Made by a program: the position numbers and the translations under genes. From Pseudoduganella lurida (GTDB lineage: Bacteria > Pseudomonadota > Gammaproteobacteria > Burkholderiales > Burkholderiaceae_D), in NCBI RefSeq assembly GCF_007830455.1, contig NZ_VLLB01000002.1, forward strand, positions 248,001-312,000: a DNA stretch of 64,000 nt, given 5' to 3'. The notes under the pieces were generated by a model. The model was given only the letters and a program-made list of their open reading frames with translations. It ran no database searches and was not told where the DNA came from. Shown piece after piece: positions 26,457-35,834 of this stretch. How positions within the stretch are numbered: position 1 is the stretch's first letter; every line of letters begins with the position of its first letter.

Positions 26457-27296
26457 ATGAACACCCCAGCCATGCCTATCGATACAAAGAAGACCGGTCG
26501 CGCCATGCGTCCCCACACCCTCCGGCATGCCGCGATCGCCACGCTGGCCGCGCTGGCCCTGGCAGCCGGCGGCGCCGCCAGCGCGACCGAGCTGCACGTG
26601 GTGAGCTCCGGCGGTTTCGCCCAGGCCTACAAGGACCTGGCCGGCGCCTACGAGCGCAGCAGCGGCGACCACCTGGTGTCCGAGTGGGGGCCGTCGATGG
26701 GCGCCACGAAGAACGCGATCCCGGCGCGCCTGGCACGCGGCGAACCGGTCGATGTCGTGATCATGGTGGGCGACGCGCTCGACAAGCTGATGGCCGAGGG
26801 CCGCCTGGAACCGGGCAGCAAGGTCAGCCTGGCCAACTCGCCGATCGCCTGCGCGGTGCGCCATGGCGCCGCCCGGCCGGACATCTCCAGCGTCGCGGGC
26901 CTGCGCGCCGCCTTCCTGGGGGCGCGCCACGTGGCCTACTCGGACAGCGCCAGCGGCGAATACATCAAGCGCGAACTGATGGACAAGCTGGGCATCCGCC
27001 AGCAGATGGAAGGCAAGGCCGCGCAGATTCCCGCCACGCCGGTCGGCGAGATCATCGCCCATGGCGACGCCGATTTCGGCTGCCAGCAGCGCAGCGAGCT
27101 GCAGCCGGTCGAGGGCATCGACATCGTCGGCCTGCTGCCGCCGGCCGTGCAGCTGCAGACCGAATTCGCCGGCGCGCTGGTGCGCGGCAGCGGGCACCAG
27201 GAGGCCGGCCGTGCGCTGCTGCGCTTCCTCGCCGCGCCGGCCAACGCCGGGGCCATCGAAGCGACCGGCCTGCAACCGGTCGCGGCCACCCACTGA
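26457..27296 (+). CDS. Periplasmic substrate-binding protein (SBP_bac_11 / ModA-like fold)
   Basis: A 279-residue secreted binding protein starting 14 bp after the porin stop. The signal follows an unusually polar 25-residue lead (a second Met at residue 17, base 26505, is an alternative start). The mature part starts [27 protein letters not shown] and has [21 protein letters not shown] and [15 protein letters not shown], as in ModA-like and aconitate- or tricarboxylate-associated binding proteins. No ABC permease or ATPase gene is adjacent; the next gene is an MFS carrier. Substrate probably a small organic anion. Confidence 0.82.
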   Translation: MNTPAMPIDTKKTGRAMRPHTLRHAAIATLAALALAAGGAASATELHVVSSGGFAQAYKDLAGAYERSSGDHLVSEWGPSMGATKNAIPARLARGEPVDVVIMVGDALDKLMAEGRLEPGSKVSLANSPIACAVRHGAARPDISSVAGLRAAFLGARHVAYSDSASGEYIKRELMDKLGIRQQMEGKAAQIPATPVGEIIAHGDADFGCQQRSELQPVEGIDIVGLLPPAVQLQTEFAGALVRGSGHQEAGRALLRFLAAPANAGAIEATGLQPVAATH

Positions 27297-27340
27297 ATTC
27301 TTTCGTGCCGGTGCGCCGGCGCTCACATCACGAGGTCATC

Positions 27341-28678
27341 ATGTCCATCCAATCCATCGCCAAGGCCGACTACGCCGCACCGCCCGTCGCCCCCAAGCCC
27401 GCACGCGCGCACTCGAAACTCGCCACCGTCATCCGCGTGACGAGCGGGAACTTCATCGAGATGTACGATTTCTTCCTGTTCGGGTTCTACGCCAGCCACA
27501 TCGCCGCCGCGTTCTTCCCCGCCACCAGCGAATATGCCGCGCTGATGATGACCTTCGCCACCTTCGGCGCCGGCTTCTTCATGCGGCCGCTGGGGGCGAT
27601 CTTCCTGGGCAGCTACATCGACCGCATCGGCCGCCGCAAGGGCCTGGTGCTGACGCTGGCGATCATGGCCTCGGGCACGGCGCTGATCGCCTTCGTGCCG
27701 GGCTACGCCACGATCGGCCTGCTGGCACCGGTACTCGTGCTGATCGGCCGCCTGCTGCAGGGCTTCTCGGCGGGCGTGGAACTGGGCGGCGTGTCGGTGT
27801 ACCTGTCGGAGATGGCCACGCCCGGCAACAAGGGCTTCTATGTCAGCTGGCAGTCGGCCAGCCAGCAGCTCGCCGTGATCTGCTCCGCTGCGCTGGGCTA
27901 TGCGCTGAACCAGAGCATGCCGCAGGAGGTCATCGCCGACTGGGGCTGGCGCATTCCGTTCTTCGTCGGCTGCTCCATCATCCCGGTGGTGTTCTACATC
28001 CGCAAGTCGCTGCAGGAAACGGAAGCCTACCTGGCGCAGAAGCACCATCCCACGTTCAGCGAGATGATGCGCACGATGACGGCGAACTGGCCGCTGGTCA
28101 CGGTGGGCGCCATGCTGGTGGTGCTGACCACCGTCGCGTTCTACCTGATCACCGTCTACACGCCCACGTTCGGCAAGAGCGTGCTGAAACTGAGCACCGA
28201 GGAAAGCCTGCTCGTCACGCTGTGCGTGGGCGTGTCGAACTTCATCTGGCTGCCCGTGATGGGTGCGCTGTCGGACCGCATCGGCCGCTGGCCCGTGATG
28301 GCCGTGTGCGCCACGCTCACCGCGGTGACCGCCTACCCGGCGCTGTCCTGGCTGATCGCCAACCCCAGCTTCGGCCACATGGTGATGATCGAGCTGTGGC
28401 TGTCCTTCCTGTACGGCAGCTACAACGGCGCGACGATCGTGGCGCTGACGGAAATCATTCCGGTGCAGATCCGCACGACGGGCTTCTCGCTGGCGTACAG
28501 CCTGGCGACGGCGCTGTTCGGCGGCATGACGCCCCTGCTGTCGACGTGGCTGATCGAGGTCACGGGCGACAAGGCCGCTCCCGGCTACTGGATGGCGGGT
28601 GCCGGTGCGATCAGCCTGGTCGCCACGTTCCTGGTCTACCGCGGCATCGTCAAGGAGCGCGTGCCGGCGCACGCCTGA
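27341..28678 (+). CDS. MFS transporter, metabolite:H+ symporter (MHS) family, tricarboxylate type
   Basis: A 445-residue protein with 12 membrane segments. [25 protein letters not shown] and [28 protein letters not shown] are MHS signatures, and [37 protein letters not shown] matches citrate/tricarballylate carriers such as CitA/TcuC. GAGG is six bases before the ATG. It is 44 bp after the binding-protein gene. The substrate is likely a di- or tricarboxylate; this is inference from family. Confidence 0.88.
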   Translation: MSIQSIAKADYAAPPVAPKPARAHSKLATVIRVTSGNFIEMYDFFLFGFYASHIAAAFFPATSEYAALMMTFATFGAGFFMRPLGAIFLGSYIDRIGRRKGLVLTLAIMASGTALIAFVPGYATIGLLAPVLVLIGRLLQGFSAGVELGGVSVYLSEMATPGNKGFYVSWQSASQQLAVICSAALGYALNQSMPQEVIADWGWRIPFFVGCSIIPVVFYIRKSLQETEAYLAQKHHPTFSEMMRTMTANWPLVTVGAMLVVLTTVAFYLITVYTPTFGKSVLKLSTEESLLVTLCVGVSNFIWLPVMGALSDRIGRWPVMAVCATLTAVTAYPALSWLIANPSFGHMVMIELWLSFLYGSYNGATIVALTEIIPVQIRTTGFSLAYSLATALFGGMTPLLSTWLIEVTGDKAAPGYWMAGAGAISLVATFLVYRGIVKERVPAHA

Positions 28679-28739
28679 AGGGACTGATGCGACGTGCGCC
28701 GGGTATGATGGCGCCGTCCGAGTCCCGAGAGTGCCGCGC

Positions 28740-29498
28740 ATGACCACCACCGCCCCGCCCGCCCGCAACTGGTTCGATCAGGGCGGCAGCGCCTACGCCC
28801 GCTTCCGCCCCGGCTATCCGCCCGCCCTCGCCGACTTCCTGGCCGGCGCGGCCCCGGACCGCCGCCTGGCCGTGGATGCCGGCTGCGGCAATGGCCAGCT
28901 TACCGGCGTGCTGGCGCCCGCCTTCGAGCGCGTGGTCGGCATCGATCCCAGCGCGGACCAGATCGCCAACGCCGCGCCGCACGACCGTATCGACTATCGC
29001 TGCGCCCCCGCTGAACACATGCCGCTCCCGGATGCCAGCGCCAGCCTGGTCGCGGCGGCGCAGGCCGCGCACTGGTTCGACCTGCCGGCGTTCTACCGCG
29101 AGGCGCGCCGCATCGCCCGCCCCGGCGCCATCCTGGCACTGGTCAGCTACGGTGTCCTCCGGCTCGACGCCGCACTCGACGAACGCTTCCAGGCCTTCTA
29201 CCGGAACGAGATCGGCCCCTACTGGCCGGCGCAGCGCAAGCTGGTGGATACCGGCTACGCAACGCTGGACTTCCCGTTCGATGAAATTGCACCGCCGGCG
29301 CTGGCGATCCGCAGCGAATGGACGCTGCCGCAATTGCTGGGCTACCTGACCACCTGGTCCGCGGTACGCAGCGCCAGGGAGGCCGGCCGCGACGCTTTGC
29401 TGACGGCCTTCGCCGCCGATCTGGGCAAGGCCTGGGGCGATCCGGAAGCGCCGCGGCCCGTGTGCTGGCCGCTCAATATGCGGATCGGACGCCTGTAG
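28740..29498 (+). CDS. Class I SAM-dependent methyltransferase
   Basis: A 252-residue cytosolic enzyme of the UbiE/COQ5-like type. Motif I is AVDAGCGNGQLTGVLAP, the acidic end of strand 2 is VVGIDPSADQI, and the post-II segment is CAPAEHMPLPDASASLVAAAQAAHWFD, which matches trans-aconitate-methyltransferase-like and yeast Tmt1-like proteins. The ATG at 28740 is preferred; the frame stays open upstream into the MFS gene. Next to a tricarboxylate-type carrier a trans-aconitate role is tempting but unproven. Confidence 0.85.
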   Translation: MTTTAPPARNWFDQGGSAYARFRPGYPPALADFLAGAAPDRRLAVDAGCGNGQLTGVLAPAFERVVGIDPSADQIANAAPHDRIDYRCAPAEHMPLPDASASLVAAAQAAHWFDLPAFYREARRIARPGAILALVSYGVLRLDAALDERFQAFYRNEIGPYWPAQRKLVDTGYATLDFPFDEIAPPALAIRSEWTLPQLLGYLTTWSAVRSAREAGRDALLTAFAADLGKAWGDPEAPRPVCWPLNMRIGRL

Positions 29499-29513
29499 CA
29501 GCGGGACGCGGCC

Positions 29514-30707
29514 TTGCGCGCACCCTTCCAGATCCTGCCGCTGGCCCTGGCCATCGGCGCCGGGCTCGCCCTCGGCCTGTCGGCGCCGGTGGCGGCCGTG
29601 CAGATGCATTTTCTCGGCGAGGCGTTCATCCGCCTGCTGGGATGGGTCATGTGTCCGCTGATCTTTTGCATGCTGGTCGATGGCGCCGCCGCGCTCGGCC
29701 GCAACCGCACCCTCGGGCGGCTCGGCGTGGCCATGCTGCTGTATTTCAGCGCCATGTCGGTGCTGTCGATGCTGGCCGGCCTGGCGGCCGGCTGGGTCCT
29801 CGAACCGGGGATCGGCATGGCGTCCGCCGCCGGCGGTGCGGCGCTGGCCGGCGGTGGGACGATGGTGCTGCCCGCCTGGATGGATTACCTGCCGCCGGTG
29901 CACGTCAACAATCTGGTGGTACTGGCCCTGGCCCTGCCGGTCGGCCTTGCGGCCGGCCTGTGGCCCCGCGTGTCCGTGCTCGGACCGATCCATGCCGCCC
30001 GCAAGATGCTGCTGGCCGCGGTCCGGATGATCCTGTGGCTGTCGCCGGCAGCCGCCTTCGGTGCGATGGCCGCCGCCGTGGGGCGGGGCGGCCTGGCCGC
30101 GCTGCTGCCGCTGCTGCGCTTCGTCGTGGCGATCAACCTGGCCAGCGTGCTGTTCATCCTCGTGGTGTTCGGCTGCGTGGCACGGCTGGTGCACCTGTCG
30201 CTGCCACGCCTCGTGGTGTTCCTGCGCGACGAACTGGTGCTCGTGACCGTCACCGGCGCAACGCTCGCGGCACTCGCGCCACTGAGCGACAAGCTCGCGC
30301 GGCTGGGCTGCCCGCGCCGTCTCACGGACATCGTGCTGCCGTTTTCCTACTCGCTGAACCTGGCCGGCACCTATCTGTACATCGCGATGGCACTGGTGTT
30401 CCTGGCCGAAGCCTCGTCGGTCCAGGTGGGATGGCATGAGCTGGCGGCCATGCTGGGCGTGGGCCTGTTGAGCAGCAAGAGCGCCGTGGGCGTGGCCGGT
30501 TCCGGCTTCGCCACGCTGGCCGCAACGGCCGCGCTGCTGCATGTGGCCCCGGCCGACACGGTGGCCCTGCTGCTGGCGATCGACCGCACGATGAAATGCC
30601 GGTTGCTGACCAATGTGATCGGCCATGCGCTGGCCTGCATCGTGCTGGCCGCCAGCGATGGCACGCTGGAGCGGGAGGCGCTGCGGGAAGGTCTCGCCCG
30701 CGGGTGA
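29514..30707 (+). CDS. Dicarboxylate/amino acid:cation symporter (DAACS family)
   Basis: A 397-residue membrane protein related to GltP/DctA. N-terminal helices include GEAFIRLLGWVMCPLIFCMLV, the family's third helix; the C-terminal half has the hairpin segment LLSSKSAVGVAGSGFATLAAT (the serine-rich HP1-like motif) and the ligand helix with DRTMKCRLLTNVIGHA. In GltP-type proteins the last motif is DRxxDMxRTxxNVxGD; here the second Asp and the Arg/Thr are changed, so specificity may differ. The start is TTG at 29514, 15 bp after the methyltransferase stop. Confidence 0.85.
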   Translation: MRAPFQILPLALAIGAGLALGLSAPVAAVQMHFLGEAFIRLLGWVMCPLIFCMLVDGAAALGRNRTLGRLGVAMLLYFSAMSVLSMLAGLAAGWVLEPGIGMASAAGGAALAGGGTMVLPAWMDYLPPVHVNNLVVLALALPVGLAAGLWPRVSVLGPIHAARKMLLAAVRMILWLSPAAAFGAMAAAVGRGGLAALLPLLRFVVAINLASVLFILVVFGCVARLVHLSLPRLVVFLRDELVLVTVTGATLAALAPLSDKLARLGCPRRLTDIVLPFSYSLNLAGTYLYIAMALVFLAEASSVQVGWHELAAMLGVGLLSSKSAVGVAGSGFATLAATAALLHVAPADTVALLLAIDRTMKCRLLTNVIGHALACIVLAASDGTLEREALREGLARG

Positions 30708-30763
30708 TGCCCCGGCAGGTTTTCAGCAAGGGGCCCTCTGCGCGCTGATCTTGTCAGATCAGG

Positions 30764-31813
30764 TCAGGGCCTGGCGGCCGCCAGCGCCTGCGCGATCCAG
30801 CCATCGAACACCGCCTGGTGGAACTTGATCCACCCTTCCGTATGCCGCGCGATATCGGCCGGCGTGTTCTCGCCATCGCGCATGCGCCCGTTCTGCGCAT
30901 CGATGTCGGCGATCGGCAGGCGCATCACTTCGAACAGCTTCACGGCCGCGGGATTCTTCTCCGCCCAGGCCCGGTTCACGACGATGCGGGTGGTATTGAC
31001 CGAGAAGCCATAGTCGCTGCCGTCGTCCAGCCGCGTGCTGGCCTTCTGCGGATTCGCCGAGAACGGCACCTGCAGCCACACCACGTCCTTGCCCGGCACG
31101 AGCACCCCGCTCACCCAGTACGGCGTCCAGGTGTAGTAGAGGATGGATTCGCCCCGCTTGTAGCGGCCGATGGTGTCGGCGATCAGCGCGGAATAGCTGC
31201 CCTGCACATGCTGCACCGTCGCGCGCAGTTTGTAGGCGTCCATGTGGTGTTCGATCACCGCTTCGCAGCCCCAGCCCGGATTACAGCCGGTGAGGTCGGC
31301 CTTGCCGTCGCCGTCATGGTCGAACAGTCTGGCGATCTCCGGGTCGCGCAGCTGGTCGATGTTCGTGATGCGGTACTTCTCTGCCGTGGCCTTGTCGATC
31401 ATGTAGCCCTGCGCGGCCGGACCGGCGTACTGGCCGGTGCGCAGCAGCGTGGCGTCGCCGCCGGCATTGTCGTAGTAATCCTGGTGCAGAGGGTCCCAGT
31501 GCACGGCCAGGAAGGTGGCGTCGCCGTTGGCGATGGCGATGTGCGCCGTCGGGTACTCGACTTCCTTGATGGGCTGGGTCTCGTAGCCCAGCTTTTGCAG
31601 CGCGCGCTCGACCAGCATGGTCTGGAAGGTCTCTTCCGCGATCGGGCTTTGCAGCGCCTGCACCTTGATGCCCTTGCCCGGCAACGCGGCTGCCGGCGTT
31701 TGCGCCATGGCGAGACTGGTGGTCAGCGCGAGTGCGGCCAGCGCCAGGGCCGACAGCCAGCGCACCCGGCGCTGGGTTCTTTGGGTGTCCTTGAAGTGTT
31801 CGATATGCTGCAT
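30764..31813 (-). CDS. proX: Glycine betaine/proline ABC transporter substrate-binding protein
   Basis: A 349-residue periplasmic protein. A signal peptide follows a polar lead of about 20 residues. The mature part has [33 protein letters not shown], a segment with [13 protein letters not shown], and [13 protein letters not shown], all as in E. coli ProX, where Trp residues form the betaine cage. ATG 31813 has AAGG seven bases upstream. It is the last gene of proV-proW-proX, 22 bp after proW. Probable role: osmoprotectant capture. Confidence 0.92.
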   Translation of the reverse strand: MQHIEHFKDTQRTQRRVRWLSALALAALALTTSLAMAQTPAAALPGKGIKVQALQSPIAEETFQTMLVERALQKLGYETQPIKEVEYPTAHIAIANGDATFLAVHWDPLHQDYYDNAGGDATLLRTGQYAGPAAQGYMIDKATAEKYRITNIDQLRDPEIARLFDHDGDGKADLTGCNPGWGCEAVIEHHMDAYKLRATVQHVQGSYSALIADTIGRYKRGESILYYTWTPYWVSGVLVPGKDVVWLQVPFSANPQKASTRLDDGSDYGFSVNTTRIVVNRAWAEKNPAAVKLFEVMRLPIADIDAQNGRMRDGENTPADIARHTEGWIKFHQAVFDGWIAQALAAARP

Positions 31814-31835
31814 GGGTTGCCTTTGTCTTGTTTTC

Positions 31836-32969
31836 TCAGTGTGCGGTGCGGGGCGTTGCTGGTGCGGTTGCTCCATCGCGCTCCGCGCTGCTGCGGGTCA
31901 GCCGCAGCACCAGGCCGGCGGGGCCCGTCTGGTACCAGTGGCGCGCGCCGCGGCGCGGCTGGCCCATCGCCTGCGTCAGGCGGTCCAGCGTGATGGCCAG
32001 CAGCACGATGCCCAGGCCGCCCACGGTGGCCAGGCCCATGTCCAGGCGGCCGATGCCGCGCAGGACCATCTGGCCCAGGCCGCCCACGGCGATCATCGAG
32101 GCGATCACCACCATCGACAGCGACAGCATCAGCGACTGGTTGATGCCGGCCATGATGGACGGCATGGCCAGCGGGAACTGCACGCGCGTCAGCAGCTGCC
32201 ATGGCGACGCGCCATAGGCGCGCGCCGCCTCGATCAGGTCCGGACGCACCTGGCGGATGCCGAGGTTCGTCAGGCGCACCAGCGGCGGCAGGGCGAAGAT
32301 GATCGTCACGATCACGCCCGGCGCATTGCCGATCCCGAACAGCATCACCACCGGCACCAGGTACACGAACGCTGGCGTGGTCTGCATCGCATCGAGCAGC
32401 GGGCGCAGGATGTTCTGGGCGCGGTCGCTGCTGGCCAGGTAGATCCCCAGCGGCAGCCCGATCAGCAGGCAGAACGCCAGCGACGTGAGCACCAGCGACA
32501 GCGTGATCATCGCTTCCGGCCAGACGCCCAGCAGCGCCACGGCCAGCAGCGCCAGCACGGTGCCGATGGCCAGCGCCCGGCTGGCGAACTGCCACGCGAA
32601 GAGGCCGATGATGGCGATGACCACCAGCGATGGCGCGGCCAGCAGCACGTCGCCGATGCCGGTCAGCGTGGCATCGATCGGCGCGCGCACCGCCTGGAAC
32701 AGCGGGCGGAAATGTTCGACCACCCAGCCCAGTCCCTGGTTGATCCAGGACTGCAGCGGCAGCGAACCATCGAACAGGTTCGACAGGTGCACGCCGTCGG
32801 CGTGTGCCGGCGCGGCGGCGGGCGTTGCGGCATCCAGCCAGGCCGTGTCGGCGGGCGGCGATGGCAGCCACGGGTTGGTTTGCGCCGTCGTCTGCACGAC
32901 CGGCTCGATCGCCGTCTCCATGGCAGCATCGATAGCGGTCACGGCGGCATTGGCATTGGCGGCATTCAT
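31836..32969 (-). CDS. proW: Glycine betaine/proline ABC transporter permease
   Basis: A 377-residue permease with a long hydrophilic N-terminal part (about 95 residues, rich in Ala) before the first membrane helix, as in E. coli ProW, then about seven membrane segments. The ABC permease loop is [35 protein letters not shown]. Its ATG overlaps the proV stop (ATGA), so the two are translationally coupled. Confidence 0.92.
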   Translation of the reverse strand: MNAANANAAVTAIDAAMETAIEPVVQTTAQTNPWLPSPPADTAWLDAATPAAAPAHADGVHLSNLFDGSLPLQSWINQGLGWVVEHFRPLFQAVRAPIDATLTGIGDVLLAAPSLVVIAIIGLFAWQFASRALAIGTVLALLAVALLGVWPEAMITLSLVLTSLAFCLLIGLPLGIYLASSDRAQNILRPLLDAMQTTPAFVYLVPVVMLFGIGNAPGVIVTIIFALPPLVRLTNLGIRQVRPDLIEAARAYGASPWQLLTRVQFPLAMPSIMAGINQSLMLSLSMVVIASMIAVGGLGQMVLRGIGRLDMGLATVGGLGIVLLAITLDRLTQAMGQPRRGARHWYQTGPAGLVLRLTRSSAERDGATAPATPRTAH

Positions 32970-34201
32970 GCGGGCTCCTTCTGGGTCTGTGGCTCGGCAA
33001 TCGCCGGGGTGTCGCGGTCGAGGAACTTGAGCAGCGTGGTCCGGCTGATCGCGCCGCGGTAGAGGCGGTCGCTGCCGACGACGGGTACCGCATACGGCAG
33101 CTGCGCCACCTGGCCGAACAGGCCGGCCACCGGTTCGTCGGCATCGATGGTCTGCACGTCCGGCAGGAAAGCATGCGCGAGGCCCAGCGGCCCGGTGTGG
33201 CCATCGAGCGCGCTGCGCAGCGAATCGGCCGAGACCAGGCCCAGGAACTCGCGCTGCGGATTCACGACGTAGGCATAGCTGCGGTCCTGCTCTTCCAGCA
33301 TCGACAGCGCCGCGCGCGCACCGCGGGTCGGCGATTCGGACACCACGATCTGGCTCTTGCGGGCGATATCGCCGGCCTTGAACACGGCGGCCGCATCGAC
33401 GCCGCGCACGAAGCTGCGCACGTAGTCGTTGGCGGGCCGGCGCAGGATTTCCTCCGGCGTGCCCACCTGCACCACGTGGCCGTCCTTCATGATCGCCACG
33501 CGGTCGCCGATGCGCATGGCTTCGTCGAGATCGTGCGAGATGAAGACGATGGTGCGGCGCTTGATCTGCTGCAGGCGCAGCAGCTCCGACTGCATGTCCG
33601 TGCGCATGATGGGATCGAGCGCGGAGAACGCCTCGTCCATCAGCAGGATCGACGGATCGCAGGCCAGCGCGCGGGCCAGGCCCACGCGCTGCTGCATGCC
33701 GCCGGACAGTTCGTCGGGATAGCTGCCCGCGTAGGCGGCGAGGCCGACCTGCTCCAGCGCCTGCCGGGCCAGCGCATGGCGCTCGGCCTTCGGCATGCCG
33801 GCAAGCTCCATGCCGAACGCGGTGTTGTCGAGCACGGAGAGCTGCGGCAGCAGCGCGAACGACTGGAACACCATGCTGATGTCCTTGCGGCGCAGGGCCC
33901 GCAGCTGTGCGTCCGGCAGCGTGTTGATGTCGCTGCCGTCGATCAGGATGCGGCCGGCGGTCGGTTCGATCAGGCGGTTTAGCATGCGCACCAGCGTCGA
34001 CTTGCCGGAGCCGGACAGGCCCATGATGACGAAGATCTCGCCCGCCTCGATGGTGAAGGTGGCGTCGAACACGCCGAGCGTGCAGCCGGTGCGGGCCAGG
34101 ATGTCCTGCTTGCTGGCGCCTTGATGCACCAGCTCCAGCGCCGCTTCGGGCTGGTCGCCGAAGACCTTGAAGACATGGTCGATATGGATTTGTTTTGCCA
34201 C
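32966..34201 (-). CDS. proV: Glycine betaine/proline ABC transporter ATP-binding protein with CBS domains
   Basis: A 411-residue ATPase. Walker A is [15 protein letters not shown] (about 59-73), the Q-loop [11 protein letters not shown], the signature [19 protein letters not shown], Walker [14 protein letters not shown] and the switch His in FISHDLDEA. The C-terminal 130 residues form a CBS pair, which in this family senses ionic strength. The ATG at 34201 fits ProV family starts. First gene of the operon, with a leader of about 370 bp if the promoter proposed at 34574-34602 is right. Confidence 0.94.
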   Translation of the reverse strand: MAKQIHIDHVFKVFGDQPEAALELVHQGASKQDILARTGCTLGVFDATFTIEAGEIFVIMGLSGSGKSTLVRMLNRLIEPTAGRILIDGSDINTLPDAQLRALRRKDISMVFQSFALLPQLSVLDNTAFGMELAGMPKAERHALARQALEQVGLAAYAGSYPDELSGGMQQRVGLARALACDPSILLMDEAFSALDPIMRTDMQSELLRLQQIKRRTIVFISHDLDEAMRIGDRVAIMKDGHVVQVGTPEEILRRPANDYVRSFVRGVDAAAVFKAGDIARKSQIVVSESPTRGARAALSMLEEQDRSYAYVVNPQREFLGLVSADSLRSALDGHTGPLGLAHAFLPDVQTIDADEPVAGLFGQVAQLPYAVPVVGSDRLYRGAISRTTLLKFLDRDTPAIAEPQTQKEPA

Positions 34202-34422
34202 GTTGTGGTCCTTCCTTCGATTGCGCGAATGAATGACACCCGCAGGCCGTTGGCCATGCGCGGGAATCGGCGAACCCTGTGCCGACGGCGATGCAACGGC
34301 GCAAAGGCGCGCGCAGGCGATGGACAGGGCGAGACACGGCTGACCGGCGCGCAGGCGCCTGGACGACAGGGTGTCAGGTGCGCGTCAGGAGAAGCTGGGG
34401 TTCAGGACTCTCGACCACGCGG

Positions 34423-34441
34423 TGCCAGGCAAAACCTGGCA
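34423..34441. repeat. Perfect hairpin, 7-bp stem, 5-base loop, proV leader
   Basis: TGCCAGG and CCTGGCA flank CAAAA (TTTTG on the proV strand). Five bases separate it from the next hairpin. Confidence 0.7.
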
Positions 34442-34446
34442 GAGGT

Positions 34447-34469
34447 GTCCGACGGACGATGCGTCGGAC
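34447..34469. repeat. Perfect hairpin, 8-bp stem, 7-base loop, proV leader
   Basis: GTCCGACG and CGTCGGAC flank GACGATG. Together with the hairpin at 34423-34441 it forms a two-hairpin leader structure in the proV orientation. Confidence 0.7.
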
Positions 34470-34573
34470 GATTCATGATGCGGGCGCTGGGCCCAAGGAT
34501 GACTTCCCGGTGACTGCCGGGGAGTCGGTGCGGCAGGGACGCTGCCGCGGCGAACTGTTTTGGATGTGCCGGT

Positions 34574-34602
34574 ATTATAACGCGACAATACATAAATGTA
34601 CA
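34574..34602 (-). promoter_or_regulatory. Sigma-70-like promoter for proVWX
   Basis: On the minus strand TGTACA (4 of 6 matches to TTGACA) is followed after 17 bp by a perfect TATAAT. It lies in the only clearly AT-rich stretch of the spacer, about 370 bp before proV. Confidence 0.6.
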
Positions 34603-34849
34603 GTTATCATGCAAACCAACACTGCGTGCCAGTGTGCGCCGGAGAACACACCTCGCTCTGCCAATGGACGCAATCATCACCAGATGCCGGGTAAAACCGT
34701 GCTGATCGCCCAGGCCGTAGCACTCATCTACTCGGAATTATCTGATTCCATCGCAAGATGCGGAGTTCCCAGCGACAACCTCCTCGGCAAAGTGTCACCA
34801 GGCGCGGCGAAGGTTCACGCGCATGACCCACAATCACGACGAGGTAACC

Positions 34850-35596
34850 ATGATTGCCAACGATATCCTGCCCGATGAACGGGTCCGCACCGGCGCACGC
34901 CATCCAGTCCCGCGTTTGACCCGGCACCTGCTGGAGCAGGCCAGCATCGAGGCCCTGGTTGCCATCGATTCTCCCGGCATGCCGCTTCTCACCGAGGCCG
35001 AGCGCGCCGCATCGCTTCGGGAACTGCTGGGAATCCGGCCGCCGGGCGATGTCTGGGTCTTCGGTTATGGATCGCTGATCTGGAATGCCGCCATCCATTC
35101 GGTGGAACGGCGTATCGCCCGGATCGATGGCTGGCATCGGTCTTTCTGCCTGTCGATCACGGCACTGCGCGCCACGGTCGATCGGCCCGGCCTGATGCTG
35201 GCGCTGGATCGGGGCGGGGCCTGCTGCGGCGCCGCCTACCGCCTCGCGGAGTCCGATGTCGACAGCGAACTGCGCCTGCTGTGGCGCCGCGAAATGGCCT
35301 GTGGCGCTTACGTGCCGCGCTGGGTCCAGCTGAACGACTGCAACGGCAATGCCTTCGGCTGGGCGATCGCATTCACCATCGATCGCGACCATCCGCATTA
35401 CGCGGGCGACGTCGACGAAGCCGTCACGGTGCGGCGGCTCGCGACGGCTTCGGGCGGGCTTGGCAGCTGTGCCGATTACCTGTTCCGGACCTGCGACAGC
35501 CTGCAGGCCAACGGCATCCGCGATCCGGCACTCGAACGCCTGGCTACGCTGGTTGGGGCGGAGCACGAAGACGAACGTTGCTTCGCCCCGGATTGA
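34850..35596 (+). CDS. ChaC-like gamma-glutamylcyclotransferase
   Basis: A 248-residue protein with the family entry VWVFGYGSLIWN and IDGWHRSFCLSI. LLWRREMACGAYVPRW holds the catalytic Glu, and YADV-type ending LGSCADYLFRTCDSL matches ChaC proteins, which cleave glutathione to 5-oxoproline and Cys-Gly. ATG 34850 (MIANDIL) is chosen because GAGG is five bases upstream; ATG 34823 is an alternative with a weaker AGG. No partner genes nearby. Confidence 0.88.
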   Translation: MIANDILPDERVRTGARHPVPRLTRHLLEQASIEALVAIDSPGMPLLTEAERAASLRELLGIRPPGDVWVFGYGSLIWNAAIHSVERRIARIDGWHRSFCLSITALRATVDRPGLMLALDRGGACCGAAYRLAESDVDSELRLLWRREMACGAYVPRWVQLNDCNGNAFGWAIAFTIDRDHPHYAGDVDEAVTVRRLATASGGLGSCADYLFRTCDSLQANGIRDPALERLATLVGAEHEDERCFAPD

Positions 35597-35834
35597 AGCA
35601 CGGCCGCGTTCCGCGCCGCCCGGCGGGCCGCTTTCCCCCTATTCATCCCGGACAACGATCCACTTGCTAGCCCCGGACGACCCGATGCCTGGCAAAGCCG
35701 GCCGCGCATCGGGCGTCGAACGCCAGTCTTCGATCGAAAAGCTGCCGCGCCGCCGCAACGCGATACGACAGCGCGGCCATCTTTTTTTTGAGAAGCCGTG
35801 CTTGTGGCGACCATCAATTCACGGCTGCCGTGAA

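Larger units (their letters stand above)
34202..34849. other. 648-bp spacer: proV leader and divergent region
   Basis: No credible gene. It holds two perfect hairpins (34423-34441 and 34447-34469), the only AT-rich block of the area (34573-34612) with a good sigma-70-like promoter on the minus strand, and unremarkable sequence up to the ChaC-like gene. Confidence 0.7.

Noticed and set aside
30745..30762. CTGATC/GATCAG hairpin as bidirectional terminator between the symporter and proX
   Set aside because: Only a 6-bp stem with no T-run; too weak to call.
34423..34469. Glycine riboswitch in the proV leader
   Set aside because: The conserved glycine-aptamer segments are not present around the hairpins.
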